Positions 27,715 through 37,103 are shown, numbered from the stretch's first letter. The stretch is DNA of 64,000 bases from an uncultured Saccharospirillaceae bacterium (GCA_947503895.1 CANNFT010000017.1:1-64000), one strand, 5' to 3'. Program-made: numbers and translations. Notes: generated by a model not told the origin, from the letters alone.

Positions 27715-28047
27715 ATGATGAAAGATTGGGTAAAAGCGCTGGTTCAATGCACCTTGTGTTTTAGCATCATGATATCGGATGGCCTTGCACACTCACCTAC
27801 TCAATGGATTGTTGTTTTTAATCCAGCACAAACACATTGTGATGCAGAATCATTACTGAAATCTTTGAACAGCCGTGTGCACAGTGGTACTTTTACACTG
27901 GTGCGCCCCTATGGTGAATGTGGATTAATTGTTACTCATCCCGCCTCAAAAGAAAAAATGTCTGAACATTTACCCACGCTTAAATCACTCCCTGGGTTCG
28001 AATACATTGAAGCAGACCAAATTATGGGTACCATGATGGGGAACTGA
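27715..28047 (+). CDS. Small secreted protein resembling a stand-alone I9 protease inhibitor
   Basis: 110 residues with a signal peptide (about 1-25, ending GLA-HS). The mature part starts QWIVVFNPA and ends LPGFEYIEADQIM, the pattern of the inhibitor I9/subtilisin propeptide fold (first strand YIVVF..., last strand GVxYVExDxxV). It lies about 220 bases downstream of a subtilase on the same strand. It could be a trans-acting inhibitor or folding helper for that protease. Two Cys in the mature part could form a disulfide. The assignment is by visible pattern only. Confidence 0.65.
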   Translation: MMKDWVKALVQCTLCFSIMISDGLAHSPTQWIVVFNPAQTHCDAESLLKSLNSRVHSGTFTLVRPYGECGLIVTHPASKEKMSEHLPTLKSLPGFEYIEADQIMGTMMGN

Positions 28048-28238
28048 TCAAATCCCAATACGACTCATGCCTCATACTTGGCATGATTCACTGTCTTTCA
28101 CCTCAAGTATCTGCACAGTTTGAGACGCAATATTGGATAAATAAACGCTCTCGTCGATTTTTTGGAAATGGCAGCTTAAATCATGCTATTTTCCCACTTT
28201 GTTTCCGTTTTTGCAGACAATTACGAGGAGTTGGGAAA

Positions 28239-29633
28239 TTGCCAGAAACCACTACGCAAAAGGAAAAATGGGGCAACCCATATCTCAAAAACATTATATT
28301 AGGCAGCGTTATGTTTTTGCTTGTCGGATGCTCCTCGAATATGCGGTATGGCGACAATATGATGGAAGCAGGCGATTACAATAAAGCCGTTTACTACTAT
28401 GAGCAGGCGCTAAAAGAAAGTCCGGGCGATGAAGACATCACAAGTAAGCTGCTAGAAGCACAATATGCCATGGTTTCAGCAGATTTGATCAAGGTACGTC
28501 AACTCCGACAAGGAAACCAAGCACTAGAAGCCACTCACCTACTCAACAAAACCCTTTCTCATTTAACTCAGTGGAATGTTCAAGGCGACAGTGGTGTGAA
28601 GACCACGATAGAGGAAGAAGTAAGAGAAGCGGGTAAATGGTTAAACACTGAATTGCTGACTCAGGGGAAGAATGGTCAGCACAATACATGGGGGTACTAT
28701 CGTAAGGCATTTTCGAATATCTATAGCACGCGCTTTACAGAGTCTTCTCGAGACCAGTATGAAAATAAAATGCTGTCATTAGGCCAGCAACAATGTCTCA
28801 AAATGAAAGACAATATGTCCGCTCAGTCCTATTACTATTACACCACTTGGCAAGCATTCTGTGCGCAGTGGAGCAAAAGCGTCAATTACCCACTTGCTAC
28901 TGATAATTCTCGCTTTAAATTTGCTCGCATGCGAGGAAAACAATTAAAAATAAATCGCGCCATTCAAGTTTCAGTACCGGACTTTAACCGAGGACTTGCC
29001 AATCGTATTAATCAACACCCATGGTTTAGCTCAGAGAGTCAGCTACCATTAACCATACATACTTCGGGTCAATTGCGTTATGCCTATAAAAAGAATAAGC
29101 GAACCTTTAATCACACTATCGTTTCTCAAAAAGAAACCTATGAGATACTGAAAGACCCGAAGGATAAAAATAAAGTCATCAGAAAACTCCTTAAAAAAAC
29201 GCCTGTACGAGATGATATTTCGTTCAAAGGATTTGAGCATAAAGAAAATTACTCACACCACGTGACCGCATTTATGGATATACACAAACGTGAAAGTGAA
29301 GTCAGTCATCAACAAGCCATAAAGCACACCACCAGTTTTAGCCACAACCAATACATTGATAACCTCAATATTCGTCCCACCAGTGCCAAGCTGATGGATA
29401 AAGATATGTGGCAAAAAAATATTCAGAAGTCGCTGGCTCAACAATTAGTGCAGGAACTTGATCAAGCTTGGATCTATTTTTTCTGTGAAACAGAAGGAAA
29501 GTTAGCAGGCATCAATGAAAGCGAATCCGTTGCTCGCTGTGCCAAGCTCGCACCTCAACACGCAAAAGTAGAGGCATGGAGCAAAGAGCAATTTGGTCTT
29601 ACGGTCAACCAATTAGCGGTTTATCTAAAGTAG
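28239..29633 (+). CDS. TPR-containing lipoprotein of unknown function
   Basis: A TTG at 28239 is chosen as start because GAGGAG lies 8 bases upstream and the result is a normal lipoprotein signal (NIILGSVMFLLVGC-SS); an ATG at 28083 would put about 50 unlikely residues before it. The product has about 464 residues. After the lipidated Cys come at least one or two TPR-like repeats (GDNMMEAGDYNKAVYYYEQALKE...). A long polar, partly beta C-terminal region rich in Lys, His and Gln follows. It is the third gene after the subtilase and inhibitor-like gene on the same strand; a functional link is only possible. The family is not recognised. Confidence 0.7.
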   Translation: MPETTTQKEKWGNPYLKNIILGSVMFLLVGCSSNMRYGDNMMEAGDYNKAVYYYEQALKESPGDEDITSKLLEAQYAMVSADLIKVRQLRQGNQALEATHLLNKTLSHLTQWNVQGDSGVKTTIEEEVREAGKWLNTELLTQGKNGQHNTWGYYRKAFSNIYSTRFTESSRDQYENKMLSLGQQQCLKMKDNMSAQSYYYYTTWQAFCAQWSKSVNYPLATDNSRFKFARMRGKQLKINRAIQVSVPDFNRGLANRINQHPWFSSESQLPLTIHTSGQLRYAYKKNKRTFNHTIVSQKETYEILKDPKDKNKVIRKLLKKTPVRDDISFKGFEHKENYSHHVTAFMDIHKRESEVSHQQAIKHTTSFSHNQYIDNLNIRPTSAKLMDKDMWQKNIQKSLAQQLVQELDQAWIYFFCETEGKLAGINESESVARCAKLAPQHAKVEAWSKEQFGLTVNQLAVYLK

Positions 29634-29744
29634 CGCATACAGTTGAAATGGACACTTGGAGTGAGTTTGCCGTGCTCTAAATGTCCATGATACCGCGTAG
29701 TTGCGCAGTATTAGCATTCAGAGCATGAAAGCGCGACAGAAAAC

Positions 29745-29805
29745 CTGCACGGATGCAGAAGTTAAACCGAAGCAGGAAGTGAGAGGCGAACGTCCAAATT
29801 AATCA
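29745..29805. repeat. Dispersed repeat, copy B
   Basis: CTGCACGGATGCAG (29745-29758, a CTGCA/TGCAG stem) is followed by CCGAAGCAGGAAG, GAGAGGCGA and CGTCCAAATTAAT, parallel to copy A at 25195-25257. The two copies bracket the subtilase/inhibitor/lipoprotein genes in the same orientation. Confidence 0.6.
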
Positions 29806-29813
29806 TCCATGCC

Positions 29814-30404
29814 TTATTTATAAGTCACCACTAAAAAACCGATTAATTCGCTTTCACCATTATTAATAATGGTATGTTCTACATCTGCTCGGTAGTGTGC
29901 ACTGTCACCAGTGAGTAATGTCACCACATTACCACCTGCATTTAATTGTCCTGTACCCGATGATATCGTTAATAATTCCTTTGTCCCCTCAAAATGCGGA
30001 CTGCTGATTAAGCTGGCCCCTGAAGCAATCTTAATTTCATAAAATTCTACATTTTTCTCCATATGCAATGGAGACAATGTTCGAATTTGGCATTCATTAT
30101 CGGAACGGAATAAATTCCCTGGGTCACTGCCGTGGACAATCTCAATATTGGCATTGGCCCATGGCTCATCCACCAGCTCCCCAATACTGATGCCAAACGC
30201 CTGCGCGATTCTAAAGGTCACGGCTAATGTGGGATTGGCATTGCCTCGCTCAATCTGGCTTAACATTGATCGACTTACCCCTGAACTCATGGCTAGCTGT
30301 TCGAGCGTCAATTTATTTTTCTTACGCAATTCACTGACTCTATGACACAGCAGTTGCCCCGCTCTATCAGCCATATCCATGGGTGTTTCACTTTTTTTGG
30401 ACAT
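29814..30404 (-). CDS. XRE-family transcription regulator with C-terminal cupin
   Basis: 196 residues from the ATG at 30404 (GGAG site 6 bases away; a TTG at 30425 is less likely). Residues about 15-70 form a helix-turn-helix (LTLEQLAMSSGVSRSMLSQIERGNANPTL). Residues about 120-190 are a cupin domain (FEGTKELLTISSGTGQL, DSAHYRADVEHTI) likely to bind a small effector. This is the SutR/PuuR-like layout. It is divergent from tdh-kbl with 148 bases between starts, so it is the probable regulator of threonine catabolism here. Confidence 0.9.
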   Translation of the reverse strand: MSKKSETPMDMADRAGQLLCHRVSELRKKNKLTLEQLAMSSGVSRSMLSQIERGNANPTLAVTFRIAQAFGISIGELVDEPWANANIEIVHGSDPGNLFRSDNECQIRTLSPLHMEKNVEFYEIKIASGASLISSPHFEGTKELLTISSGTGQLNAGGNVVTLLTGDSAHYRADVEHTIINNGESELIGFLVVTYK

Positions 30405-30552
30405 TTGTGCTCCAATTAATTCCAATATTTGAGAATTTATTCTTGTACATCGGAAATTAGGCTTCTAATATACTGGAAAAATATGTCGTATAGTAAACGC
30501 GACCACGGTCTAATCGCAATCAATATTGCCACTCATTACAGTGGGAGCCCCC

Positions 30553-31578
30553 ATGAAAGCACTGGTGAAGAAGGAAAGCCGCACAGGCCTATGGCTAGAA
30601 GATGTCCCTAAACCTGAAGTCGGCATCAATGATGTTTGTATAAAAGTTTTTCGCACCGCGATTTGCGGTACGGACCTGCATATATACAACTGGGATAGCT
30701 GGGCGCAGAAAACCATTCCTGTGCCCATGGTGGTGGGCCATGAGTTTGTCGGGGAAATTGTCGAAGTCGGCTCCAATGTCATTGACTTTCACCCCGGTCA
30801 AATCGTCTCCGGTGAAGGCCATGTGGTCTGTGGTCGCTGTCGCAACTGCCTAGCTGGCCGGCGGCACTTGTGCGCGCATACCAGTGGGATCGGGGTCAAT
30901 CGACCTGGCGCTTTCGCTGAATATGTCGTGTTGCCGATGTCTAATGTATGGGAGCACAAACCGAATATTGATCTCGACATTGCCGCCCTCTTCGACCCAT
31001 TTGGAAATGCTGTGCATACGGCATTGTCGTTTGATTTGCTCGGGGAAGACGTCTTGATCACCGGAGCAGGCCCAATTGGTTGTATGGCTGCAGCGGTCTG
31101 TCGCCATGCAGGCGCGCGTCACATTATTATTACAGATGTTAATCCCGATCGATTGGCATTGGCCGTTAGTATGGGTGCGACGCGAGGTGTTGATGTCACG
31201 AAAGAGTCACTGACAGATGTGCAACGCGAGTTACATATGAAAGAAGGTTTCGATGTGGGCTTAGAAATGTCAGGCAACCCTAACGCATTTCGAGACTTAC
31301 TGAATAACTTATGCCACGGTGGAAAAGTGGCCATGCTGGGTATTCCCCCTGAGGATGTCGCCATTAATTGGAATGTGGTGATTTTTAACATGCTCACCAT
31401 CAAAGGGATTTATGGCCGAGAAATGTATGAGACTTGGTACAAAATGTCGGTCATGGTGGATTCCGGATTGGACCTATCACCCATCATTACCCACCGTTTA
31501 CATTACACGGAATTTGAACAAGGGTTCGCTGCCATGAATAGCGGAAAAGCCGGTAAAGTCATTTTAAATTGGGATTAG
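30553..31578 (+). CDS. tdh: L-threonine 3-dehydrogenase
   Basis: It oxidises L-threonine with NAD+ to 2-amino-3-oxobutyrate, which Kbl then cleaves. 341 residues from the ATG at 30553 (GGGAG site), the same length as E. coli Tdh. A zinc-type alcohol dehydrogenase: catalytic zinc region AICGTDLHIYNWD and GHEFVG, structural zinc Cys cluster CGRCRNC...LC, and Rossmann motif GAGPIGCMAAAV. It is followed after two bases by kbl, giving a standard operon controlled by the divergent XRE-cupin gene. Confidence 0.97.
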   Translation: MKALVKKESRTGLWLEDVPKPEVGINDVCIKVFRTAICGTDLHIYNWDSWAQKTIPVPMVVGHEFVGEIVEVGSNVIDFHPGQIVSGEGHVVCGRCRNCLAGRRHLCAHTSGIGVNRPGAFAEYVVLPMSNVWEHKPNIDLDIAALFDPFGNAVHTALSFDLLGEDVLITGAGPIGCMAAAVCRHAGARHIIITDVNPDRLALAVSMGATRGVDVTKESLTDVQRELHMKEGFDVGLEMSGNPNAFRDLLNNLCHGGKVAMLGIPPEDVAINWNVVIFNMLTIKGIYGREMYETWYKMSVMVDSGLDLSPIITHRLHYTEFEQGFAAMNSGKAGKVILNWD

Positions 31579-31580
31579 TC

Positions 31581-32768
31581 ATGTACGGAACATTTCAACA
31601 ACATTTAAAAGATGAGATTCAAAGCATTCGCGATTCTGGTTTATACAAACAAGAGCGCGAAATCACGACTGCTCAGGGCAGTCATATTGGTGTCCCCACA
31701 GGTGACGTCATCAATTTATGCGCCAATAATTATTTAGGTTTAGCGCAGCACCCTGAGGTAAACCAAGCAGCGGTGGATGGTCTTAAAGAATGGGGGTATG
31801 GCATGGCTTCTGTTCGGTTTATTTGCGGTACTCAAACCGTGCATAAAACCTTAGAAGATAAATTGTCAGCTTTTTTGGGAATGGAAAGTACCATCCTTTA
31901 CCCTTCTTGTTTTGATGCAAACGGTGGTTTATTTGAAACCCTACTCACCGACCAAGACGCCGTTATTTCAGACGCCCTCAACCATGCCAGCATTATCGAC
32001 GGTATCCGGTTGTGTAAAGCTAAGCGATATCGTTATGACAACAACGACATGTCCGCATTGGAAGCCCAATTAATTCAAGCAGATAAAGATGGTGCTCGCT
32101 TTAAACTGATCACCAGTGATGGTGTTTTTTCAATGGATGGCACCATTGCTCAAATTGATAAGATTTGCGACCTTGCCGAAAAATATCACGCCCTTGTACA
32201 CATTGATGAATGCCATGCTACGGGATTTGTTGGGGATAATGGACGAGGCACCCATGAATACCGCAACAGCCTGCAACGAGTAGACATCATTACAGGTACT
32301 CTGGGCAAAGCCCTTGGCGGTGCGAGTGGTGGCTTTACGTGCGCACCAAAAGAAATTGTCGATCTGTTAAGACAACGATCTCGTCCGTATTTATTCTCTA
32401 ATACGGTGGCTCCGGGTGTGGTGGCCGGAGCAATAAAAGCCTTAGAAATCGCGGAGAACGGTCACCACCTTCGTAAGCAATTGAAAAGTAACATGGAGTT
32501 TTTTCGCTCACAAATGACAGAAGCAGGATTTGATTTGTTACCCGGCGAACATCCGATTATTCCTGTCATGTTGTACGATGCCGAATTGGCAACACGATTC
32601 GCAGATGCCATGTTGAAAAAAGGCATTTATGTCATTGCGTTTTCATTTCCCGTGGTTCCCAAAGGAAAAGCACGTATTCGCACACAAATTTCGGCGGCTC
32701 ACAGCCGAGAAGATTTAGAAAAAGCCGTACAAGCCTTTATTGAGGTTAAAACGGAATTGGGCGTATGA
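31581..32768 (+). CDS. kbl: 2-amino-3-ketobutyrate CoA ligase (glycine C-acetyltransferase)
   Basis: A PLP enzyme that converts 2-amino-3-oxobutyrate and CoA to glycine and acetyl-CoA. 395 residues from the ATG at 31581, two bases after the tdh stop. Family motifs: NLCANNYLGLAQHPEV near the start, HIDECHATGFVG, and the PLP-lysine loop TGTLGKALGGASGG. Length matches E. coli Kbl. A very strong terminator follows. Confidence 0.97.
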   Translation: MYGTFQQHLKDEIQSIRDSGLYKQEREITTAQGSHIGVPTGDVINLCANNYLGLAQHPEVNQAAVDGLKEWGYGMASVRFICGTQTVHKTLEDKLSAFLGMESTILYPSCFDANGGLFETLLTDQDAVISDALNHASIIDGIRLCKAKRYRYDNNDMSALEAQLIQADKDGARFKLITSDGVFSMDGTIAQIDKICDLAEKYHALVHIDECHATGFVGDNGRGTHEYRNSLQRVDIITGTLGKALGGASGGFTCAPKEIVDLLRQRSRPYLFSNTVAPGVVAGAIKALEIAENGHHLRKQLKSNMEFFRSQMTEAGFDLLPGEHPIIPVMLYDAELATRFADAMLKKGIYVIAFSFPVVPKGKARIRTQISAAHSREDLEKAVQAFIEVKTELGV

Positions 32769-32799
32769 CTGTTAAATTCATTTAACTGCGACCTGCCTT

Positions 32800-32849
32800 A
32801 AACATAAAAACCGCCCATCAGAATGTTCTGATGGGCGGTTTTTATGTTT
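32800..32849. terminator. Bidirectional terminator between kbl and the DUF1456 gene
   Basis: A perfect 24-base inverted repeat (32800-32823 with 32826-32849) with a TG loop. The core is CCGCCCATCAGAA/TTCTGATGGGCGG, flanked by A and T tracts on both sides, so it can stop transcription of both convergent genes. Confidence 0.95.
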
Positions 32850-32895
32850 GTATCTATGGACATCTGCTTAACCGCCTGAGCGCACGCATTCATGC

Positions 32896-33615
32896 TTACT
32901 TTTTAAGTGGCTTCCAAATTTCGCTATTTGAGGCGCTGGAATCATCGTTTTTCTTTTTTAGTTTCAGCGTGTTGTTATCAGCATGCTGAGATCGTTTATT
33001 CTTTGGGTTGGGATTTTTATATATTTTTTTTGCAGAGTTTGCGCTGCTTTTGGGTGCTGCCTTGTCGCCGCTTTTCTGGCTATTTTTTTGCTCTTCTTTT
33101 CGATTTTCAGATTGCGCTTTCAATACCTGGTATTTTGATTGTGCTGCTGCCGTCGATTGACTGGTGTGCTTCATTTGCAGCCCCTGCAGAAAGTTACGTA
33201 GCAGTTGGTCTTGGCATTCACGAAAGTGTTGATGATCCGGTTTACGAAAAAGTGCAGTTAATTCACTTTTACTGAGACTAAACTCTGCTAAATCCAGTAA
33301 ATCTATAATATCTTGGTCAATCAGGTTTAGCGCAATTTTTAATTTACGCAAAATGATATTGTTATTGAGTCGATACTCCGCTTTCGGCTTTTCGTCTCCT
33401 TTCGGCCCGCGGTGCTCAATGATGAATCCATTGAGGAAATACGCCATTTGTTGGTCGGTGCAACGAACATAATCTGGGTCATCATCCTTTTTCAACCAAG
33501 CGCTAGTTTGCTCACGCGTGACAGCCAAGCCTCCCATCGAGAACAACTCAATCATTTTCTGATCATTGAGTTTAAAGGTGTAACGGAGACGACGAAGGAT
33601 GTAATTGTTGGTCAC
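32896..33615 (-). CDS. DUF1456 (YehS-like) protein with basic C-terminal extension
   Basis: Two tandem DUF1456 domains: TNNYILRRLRYTFKLND... with FLNGFIIEHRGPKG, then NNNIILRKLKIALNLIDQDI... with HFRECQDQLLRNFLQGL. A GTG start at 33615 is chosen because V-TNNYILRRL aligns with the YehS start and AGG precedes it; an ATG at 33660 adds 15 unmatched residues. The normal family protein ends near residue 155. Here about 80 residues rich in Lys, Ser, Asn and Gln follow, probably disordered and nucleic-acid-like in charge. Function unknown. Confidence 0.85.
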   Translation of the reverse strand: MTNNYILRRLRYTFKLNDQKMIELFSMGGLAVTREQTSAWLKKDDDPDYVRCTDQQMAYFLNGFIIEHRGPKGDEKPKAEYRLNNNIILRKLKIALNLIDQDIIDLLDLAEFSLSKSELTALFRKPDHQHFRECQDQLLRNFLQGLQMKHTSQSTAAAQSKYQVLKAQSENRKEEQKNSQKSGDKAAPKSSANSAKKIYKNPNPKNKRSQHADNNTLKLKKKNDDSSASNSEIWKPLKK

Positions 33616-33687
33616 GTAATGCCTATTTGTATGAAGAACAGCCAGATAATGGGGCATCATACCGTGTTTCAGAAAAAATACACGGGG

Positions 33688-34581
33688 TTAGCGACTCTCC
33701 CATTCCACAGACTGTAAAAACGTCAGTAGCTGCCATCGGAAGTTTTTATGCCGAAAGGTAGATATGTGTTTGCCTTTGCCATCGACCCAGATCTTAGGCT
33801 CATTCGCCAATTCAAATAAATGCCTACCGCGAGCGAAGGGAACCACTTGGTCGTCGGGGCTATGAAACATCAGTAACGGCTTCTCTCCCCACTGCGTAAT
33901 CCAACGTTCCGGGTCGTATTCAGACGTGATCATCCAAGCGGGTAGCTGCAATATCCATGATACCCAATGCCGTGACATGGCCTCGGCTGCCATGCCAGGG
34001 TAGCTGTCAAATGTGGAGTCGAGCACAACGGCATTAACGCGCTCTTTTTGAGGGTAGCTAGCGAGCCCGTACACAGCGAGTGATCCGCCGATGCTTTGAC
34101 CAAACAATATAATCGGCTCCTGTCGCTCACGTGCAATAATCCAGTCTAACCCCGCGTGCACGTCCAAAAATATGTCCGGTAATTTTGCTAGCCCTTCAGA
34201 CGCACCGTATTCTCGATAACCAAGAAGCAACACATTGTATCCATGGGCTGGTAACCAATTCGCACCAAATTGATGGTAACTCATGTTTTGTGCATTACCG
34301 TGCAAAAAGAGTAACGTGCCTTTTGCAACCTCGCCTTCCGTTAATCTCGCAGGCAACCACCAGCTCACTAGACGGGTGCCATCCGAAGCCGTGTGATGAA
34401 CAGTTTCATAGTCGACGCCCACTTGATCCGGCGTTACAGGATATTCTTTATAAGGAATAAACATTAACGAAGTCATGCTGGTACAACCACTGACAATCAC
34501 CAGCACGACCACCGCTGCAATAATACGGGCAGACCAACCCATTAGGCATGGCTGCCTATGACGTTTAGTGGTAGAGAACAT
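33688..34581 (-). CDS. Alpha/beta hydrolase lipoprotein
   Basis: 297 residues with a signal ending in a lipobox (VLVIVSGC-TS). The hydrolase fold shows LLFLHGNAQN (oxyanion region), the nucleophile elbow GQSIGG, Asp in SPDDQVVPF and His in GKHISTFRH, so the catalytic triad is complete. Substrate unknown. The start overlaps the end of the upstream Lnb/DUF4105 gene by 17 bases, indicating an operon. An ATG at 34542 is an alternative. Confidence 0.85.
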   Translation of the reverse strand: MFSTTKRHRQPCLMGWSARIIAAVVVLVIVSGCTSMTSLMFIPYKEYPVTPDQVGVDYETVHHTASDGTRLVSWWLPARLTEGEVAKGTLLFLHGNAQNMSYHQFGANWLPAHGYNVLLLGYREYGASEGLAKLPDIFLDVHAGLDWIIARERQEPIILFGQSIGGSLAVYGLASYPQKERVNAVVLDSTFDSYPGMAAEAMSRHWVSWILQLPAWMITSEYDPERWITQWGEKPLLMFHSPDDQVVPFARGRHLFELANEPKIWVDGKGKHISTFRHKNFRWQLLTFLQSVEWESR

Positions 34582-36493
34582 AGCTCAACCTAATGTCGTG
34601 ATCATGGTCGTCTCGCCAAGCTTGATACTGCCACTGTAACCGTACTTGTTGCTTCAATGACGGATTATAAGCCGTAGAAAACTGTAGCTGAGTACTGGCA
34701 CCTTGTGTCCCCACACTGGCTAAACGTTCCGCAGACAACCAAATATTGAGCGGTTGCCACTGCAATAAATAGCCAATTTCAGGGCCCACACCTAAGCGCC
34801 AGTCATCTTGATAACGATCAGATATTGCAGCTTCTGTCACCGCCATGCCGTATAGGGATCCGGCCCCTAAATCATGACTCAAGGGATAGGCTAATCCACC
34901 CCCAACTCTCACATAAGATTGACCCACATCATCCGTGTTCCAACGTTCATAACCGGTTTTTACTTGCCAACTAATTGGATGACTAAATTGATGTCTTGGG
35001 CCAACAGAACGAATGCTCAGGATTTCGAAAGTCTCTAAGCGTAAATCTTCTTCCGCTCGTACGACCCAATTCCCCATTTCGATTTCAGCACCTTCGCGGT
35101 AACCCGCGACGTTGTCCAACCAACCATGGTAATTTAAACGAAAGCCTACTTCCGCATATTCCTCACCTGCGGTAAACGTCCAACGCCGAGTATCATGCCC
35201 TTGCTCATCTCGCACACTTGGGACGACAGGCGGTAAGAATTTATTCCCTTGCACCGGTACGCTGGCGCGCATCGAGAGTAATTTAAAACTTCGCTTTGGC
35301 AATGCTGGATCATTCACTTTTTTCTTGAGCGCCAAATAGCGTGTATACCCATAGGCTAAATCCAACACCCGCGCTTTATCGTCATCGGCCAATGCCAGAT
35401 AGGCCTCATGATTTTCAGTGCTAAAAGGATCATCCGCCAGTGCACGCGATATGTCTCGCTGTTGTGGGGTTAGTTGCAAACGCTGACTTTCAATGATCGT
35501 AGTTTTAGAGGGGCGGAAAGTCACATCGTCGATCAGCCCTTTTTTGGCCAATATTCGAATCGTGTCGCTGGGAACGGTGCGATATTTAAATGGCTCGGTT
35601 AATTTCCAGGATGGGTCAACCGCATCCAATATGGTGAGCAGTCGGTATGAACAGTTTTCATCAATAAAAAAATAGTCGAAGCGAATTTTATCCAGTTCCC
35701 AAATATGGCGCACAAACTTATCTAGCTTATCTTCCGAGATATTCAGCTTATATTCCCAAATATCGCGACTCTCTATGTGGCTGTAGGTATTTACTTTTTC
35801 GTAGTACGGTACAAGTGAGACATAGCCTGGATATCCACCGGTGAGTCCTTTAACACTATAAGTGAGTTCATCATCATCCGCATCGGTGAATGCGGCAAAA
35901 TTAATCGCTGAGGACAATAATTTATGCCCTTGCTTTCCATCTAGCCGAAACAATGAATGGCCATACATGGATGATGGACTATTAATATAAGACGATGGAA
36001 AAATTAGATACAGTTCGGAACCGAATACGCCGTCATACCAAGCTTGAAATTCTGGGCATTCAACCGCTTGCAGCATCAATTGTGGAAAAACTTGCTGGAT
36101 ATACTGAAAACGTGCTGGAAATCGACATTGTGCGGCGTTATTCCCAACGCCTTTCGATTGAAACGCGTGAATGGTCGCTTTTAGCTCTAAATAGGGGTTA
36201 TGTTTTCCATTGGCTGACAAGAAAAACTTTTCGTCATCGACCTCACTGTACTCACGACTCATCAGGCCTTGCGGTTGATAATGCAGCAATGCTTTCCATT
36301 CAGGACTTTGGCTGACATTCTCCAATGGTAAGGTGTTCAGTATTGACGACTTAATCGGTGTTTTATGCGTTAAATTGTCTTCTGAAGATAATGGCGCGGA
36401 AGCAGGAAGTGAAGACGAGTATGCGAGTGATGTTCTGATCAATAGCAGAAAAAAACAAACGAGATAGGCCATTAAACTTCTTGGCTGATACAT
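34565..36493 (-). CDS. Lnb/DUF4105-domain periplasmic/outer-membrane protein
   Basis: About 642 residues from the ATG at 36493 (GGAT site; a GTG at 36508 is less likely). A signal peptide is followed by a helical region, then the DUF4105 (Lnb N-terminal-like) papain-like domain with SSMYGHSLFRLDG (catalytic His-type region) and FFIDENCSYRLLTILD (Cys region). The last about 250 residues alternate as beta strands and end in Y-V-L-Y-H, consistent with a barrel. The family includes periplasmic acyltransferase-like proteins of lipoprotein maturation, but this member's reaction is unknown. The downstream hydrolase overlaps; the DUF3015 gene lies upstream, a common pairing. Confidence 0.82.
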   Translation of the reverse strand: MYQPRSLMAYLVCFFLLLIRTSLAYSSSLPASAPLSSEDNLTHKTPIKSSILNTLPLENVSQSPEWKALLHYQPQGLMSREYSEVDDEKFFLSANGKHNPYLELKATIHAFQSKGVGNNAAQCRFPARFQYIQQVFPQLMLQAVECPEFQAWYDGVFGSELYLIFPSSYINSPSSMYGHSLFRLDGKQGHKLLSSAINFAAFTDADDDELTYSVKGLTGGYPGYVSLVPYYEKVNTYSHIESRDIWEYKLNISEDKLDKFVRHIWELDKIRFDYFFIDENCSYRLLTILDAVDPSWKLTEPFKYRTVPSDTIRILAKKGLIDDVTFRPSKTTIIESQRLQLTPQQRDISRALADDPFSTENHEAYLALADDDKARVLDLAYGYTRYLALKKKVNDPALPKRSFKLLSMRASVPVQGNKFLPPVVPSVRDEQGHDTRRWTFTAGEEYAEVGFRLNYHGWLDNVAGYREGAEIEMGNWVVRAEEDLRLETFEILSIRSVGPRHQFSHPISWQVKTGYERWNTDDVGQSYVRVGGGLAYPLSHDLGAGSLYGMAVTEAAISDRYQDDWRLGVGPEIGYLLQWQPLNIWLSAERLASVGTQGASTQLQFSTAYNPSLKQQVRLQWQYQAWRDDHDHDIRLSYVLYH

Positions 36494-36573
36494 GATTATC
36501 CATTTCACTTTAATTTAAAAAATTCAGCCACTCTGATAACAAAACGACTAAAGAATTGCAATTACCATCCAAT

Positions 36574-36598
36574 AAAAAAGGGACCAAAGGTCCCTTTT
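36574..36598. terminator. Terminator of the DUF3015 gene
   Basis: GGGACC-AAA-GGTCCC (36580-36594) is flanked by an A run on the left and a T run on the right. On the minus strand it ends in a strong U tract just past the DUF3015 stop. Confidence 0.92.
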
Positions 36599-36626
36599 CT
36601 CTAAATCATTCACTTAGCCTAATGGC

Positions 36627-37103
36627 TTAGCCAACGTATTTAGACAGTTTGTCATTTGCAGACAATGCACTTACCAATGCATCGTAAGCTTGACCAGAAG
36701 TCGTTTCAGTGCTCACGAAAATCGCTTGGAAGTTTGACTGAATCGTTTGAACGAATTCAGCGCGGTCATTGCTTTCAACACCGATTAGGGCAGATAGCGC
36801 ATCCAAAGACTCGCCTTCTCCACGTGCAGCATCAGAAACTAGCTGCTCCATGTTTTGATCCATGTAGGTTTGAACACCAGCCAGAGGGCCGTTCGCATCT
36901 TCACAGCCAGAAGTACCAGAGGTCATACCAAAGGTTTGGTTACCGGAAGTACCATTGGTCGTAGCGGCCAAGACGTGCTCATACCAAGCAGAAGCGTCTG
37001 GGAAAACCACCGCTGTACCCAAACCACAACCAGCTGGGCCATTAGCGGCGAAAGAAGTTGATGCAGCTACAGCAAGTGCAGCGCCAGCGATAAACTTTTT
37101 CAT
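36627..37103 (-). CDS. DUF3015 family periplasmic protein
   Basis: 158 residues with a clean signal peptide (1-19, AASTSFA-AN). The mature start GPAGCGLGTAVVF and the TSGTSGCEDANG segment, each with one Cys, are family features. The rest is helical. Periplasmic, function unknown. It has its own terminator and often neighbours DUF4105 genes, as here. Confidence 0.88.
   Translation of the reverse strand: MKKFIAGAALAVAASTSFAANGPAGCGLGTAVVFPDASAWYEHVLAATTNGTSGNQTFGMTSGTSGCEDANGPLAGVQTYMDQNMEQLVSDAARGEGESLDALSALIGVESNDRAEFVQTIQSNFQAIFVSTETTSGQAYDALVSALSANDKLSKYVG

Noticed and set aside
30429..30611. 60-codon plus-strand frame over the tdh promoter
   Set aside because: It overlaps the tdh start and regulatory gap in another frame; no support.
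36855..37061. Plus-strand frames opposite the DUF3015 gene
   Set aside because: They are antisense shadows of a gene with a clear signal peptide and family features.
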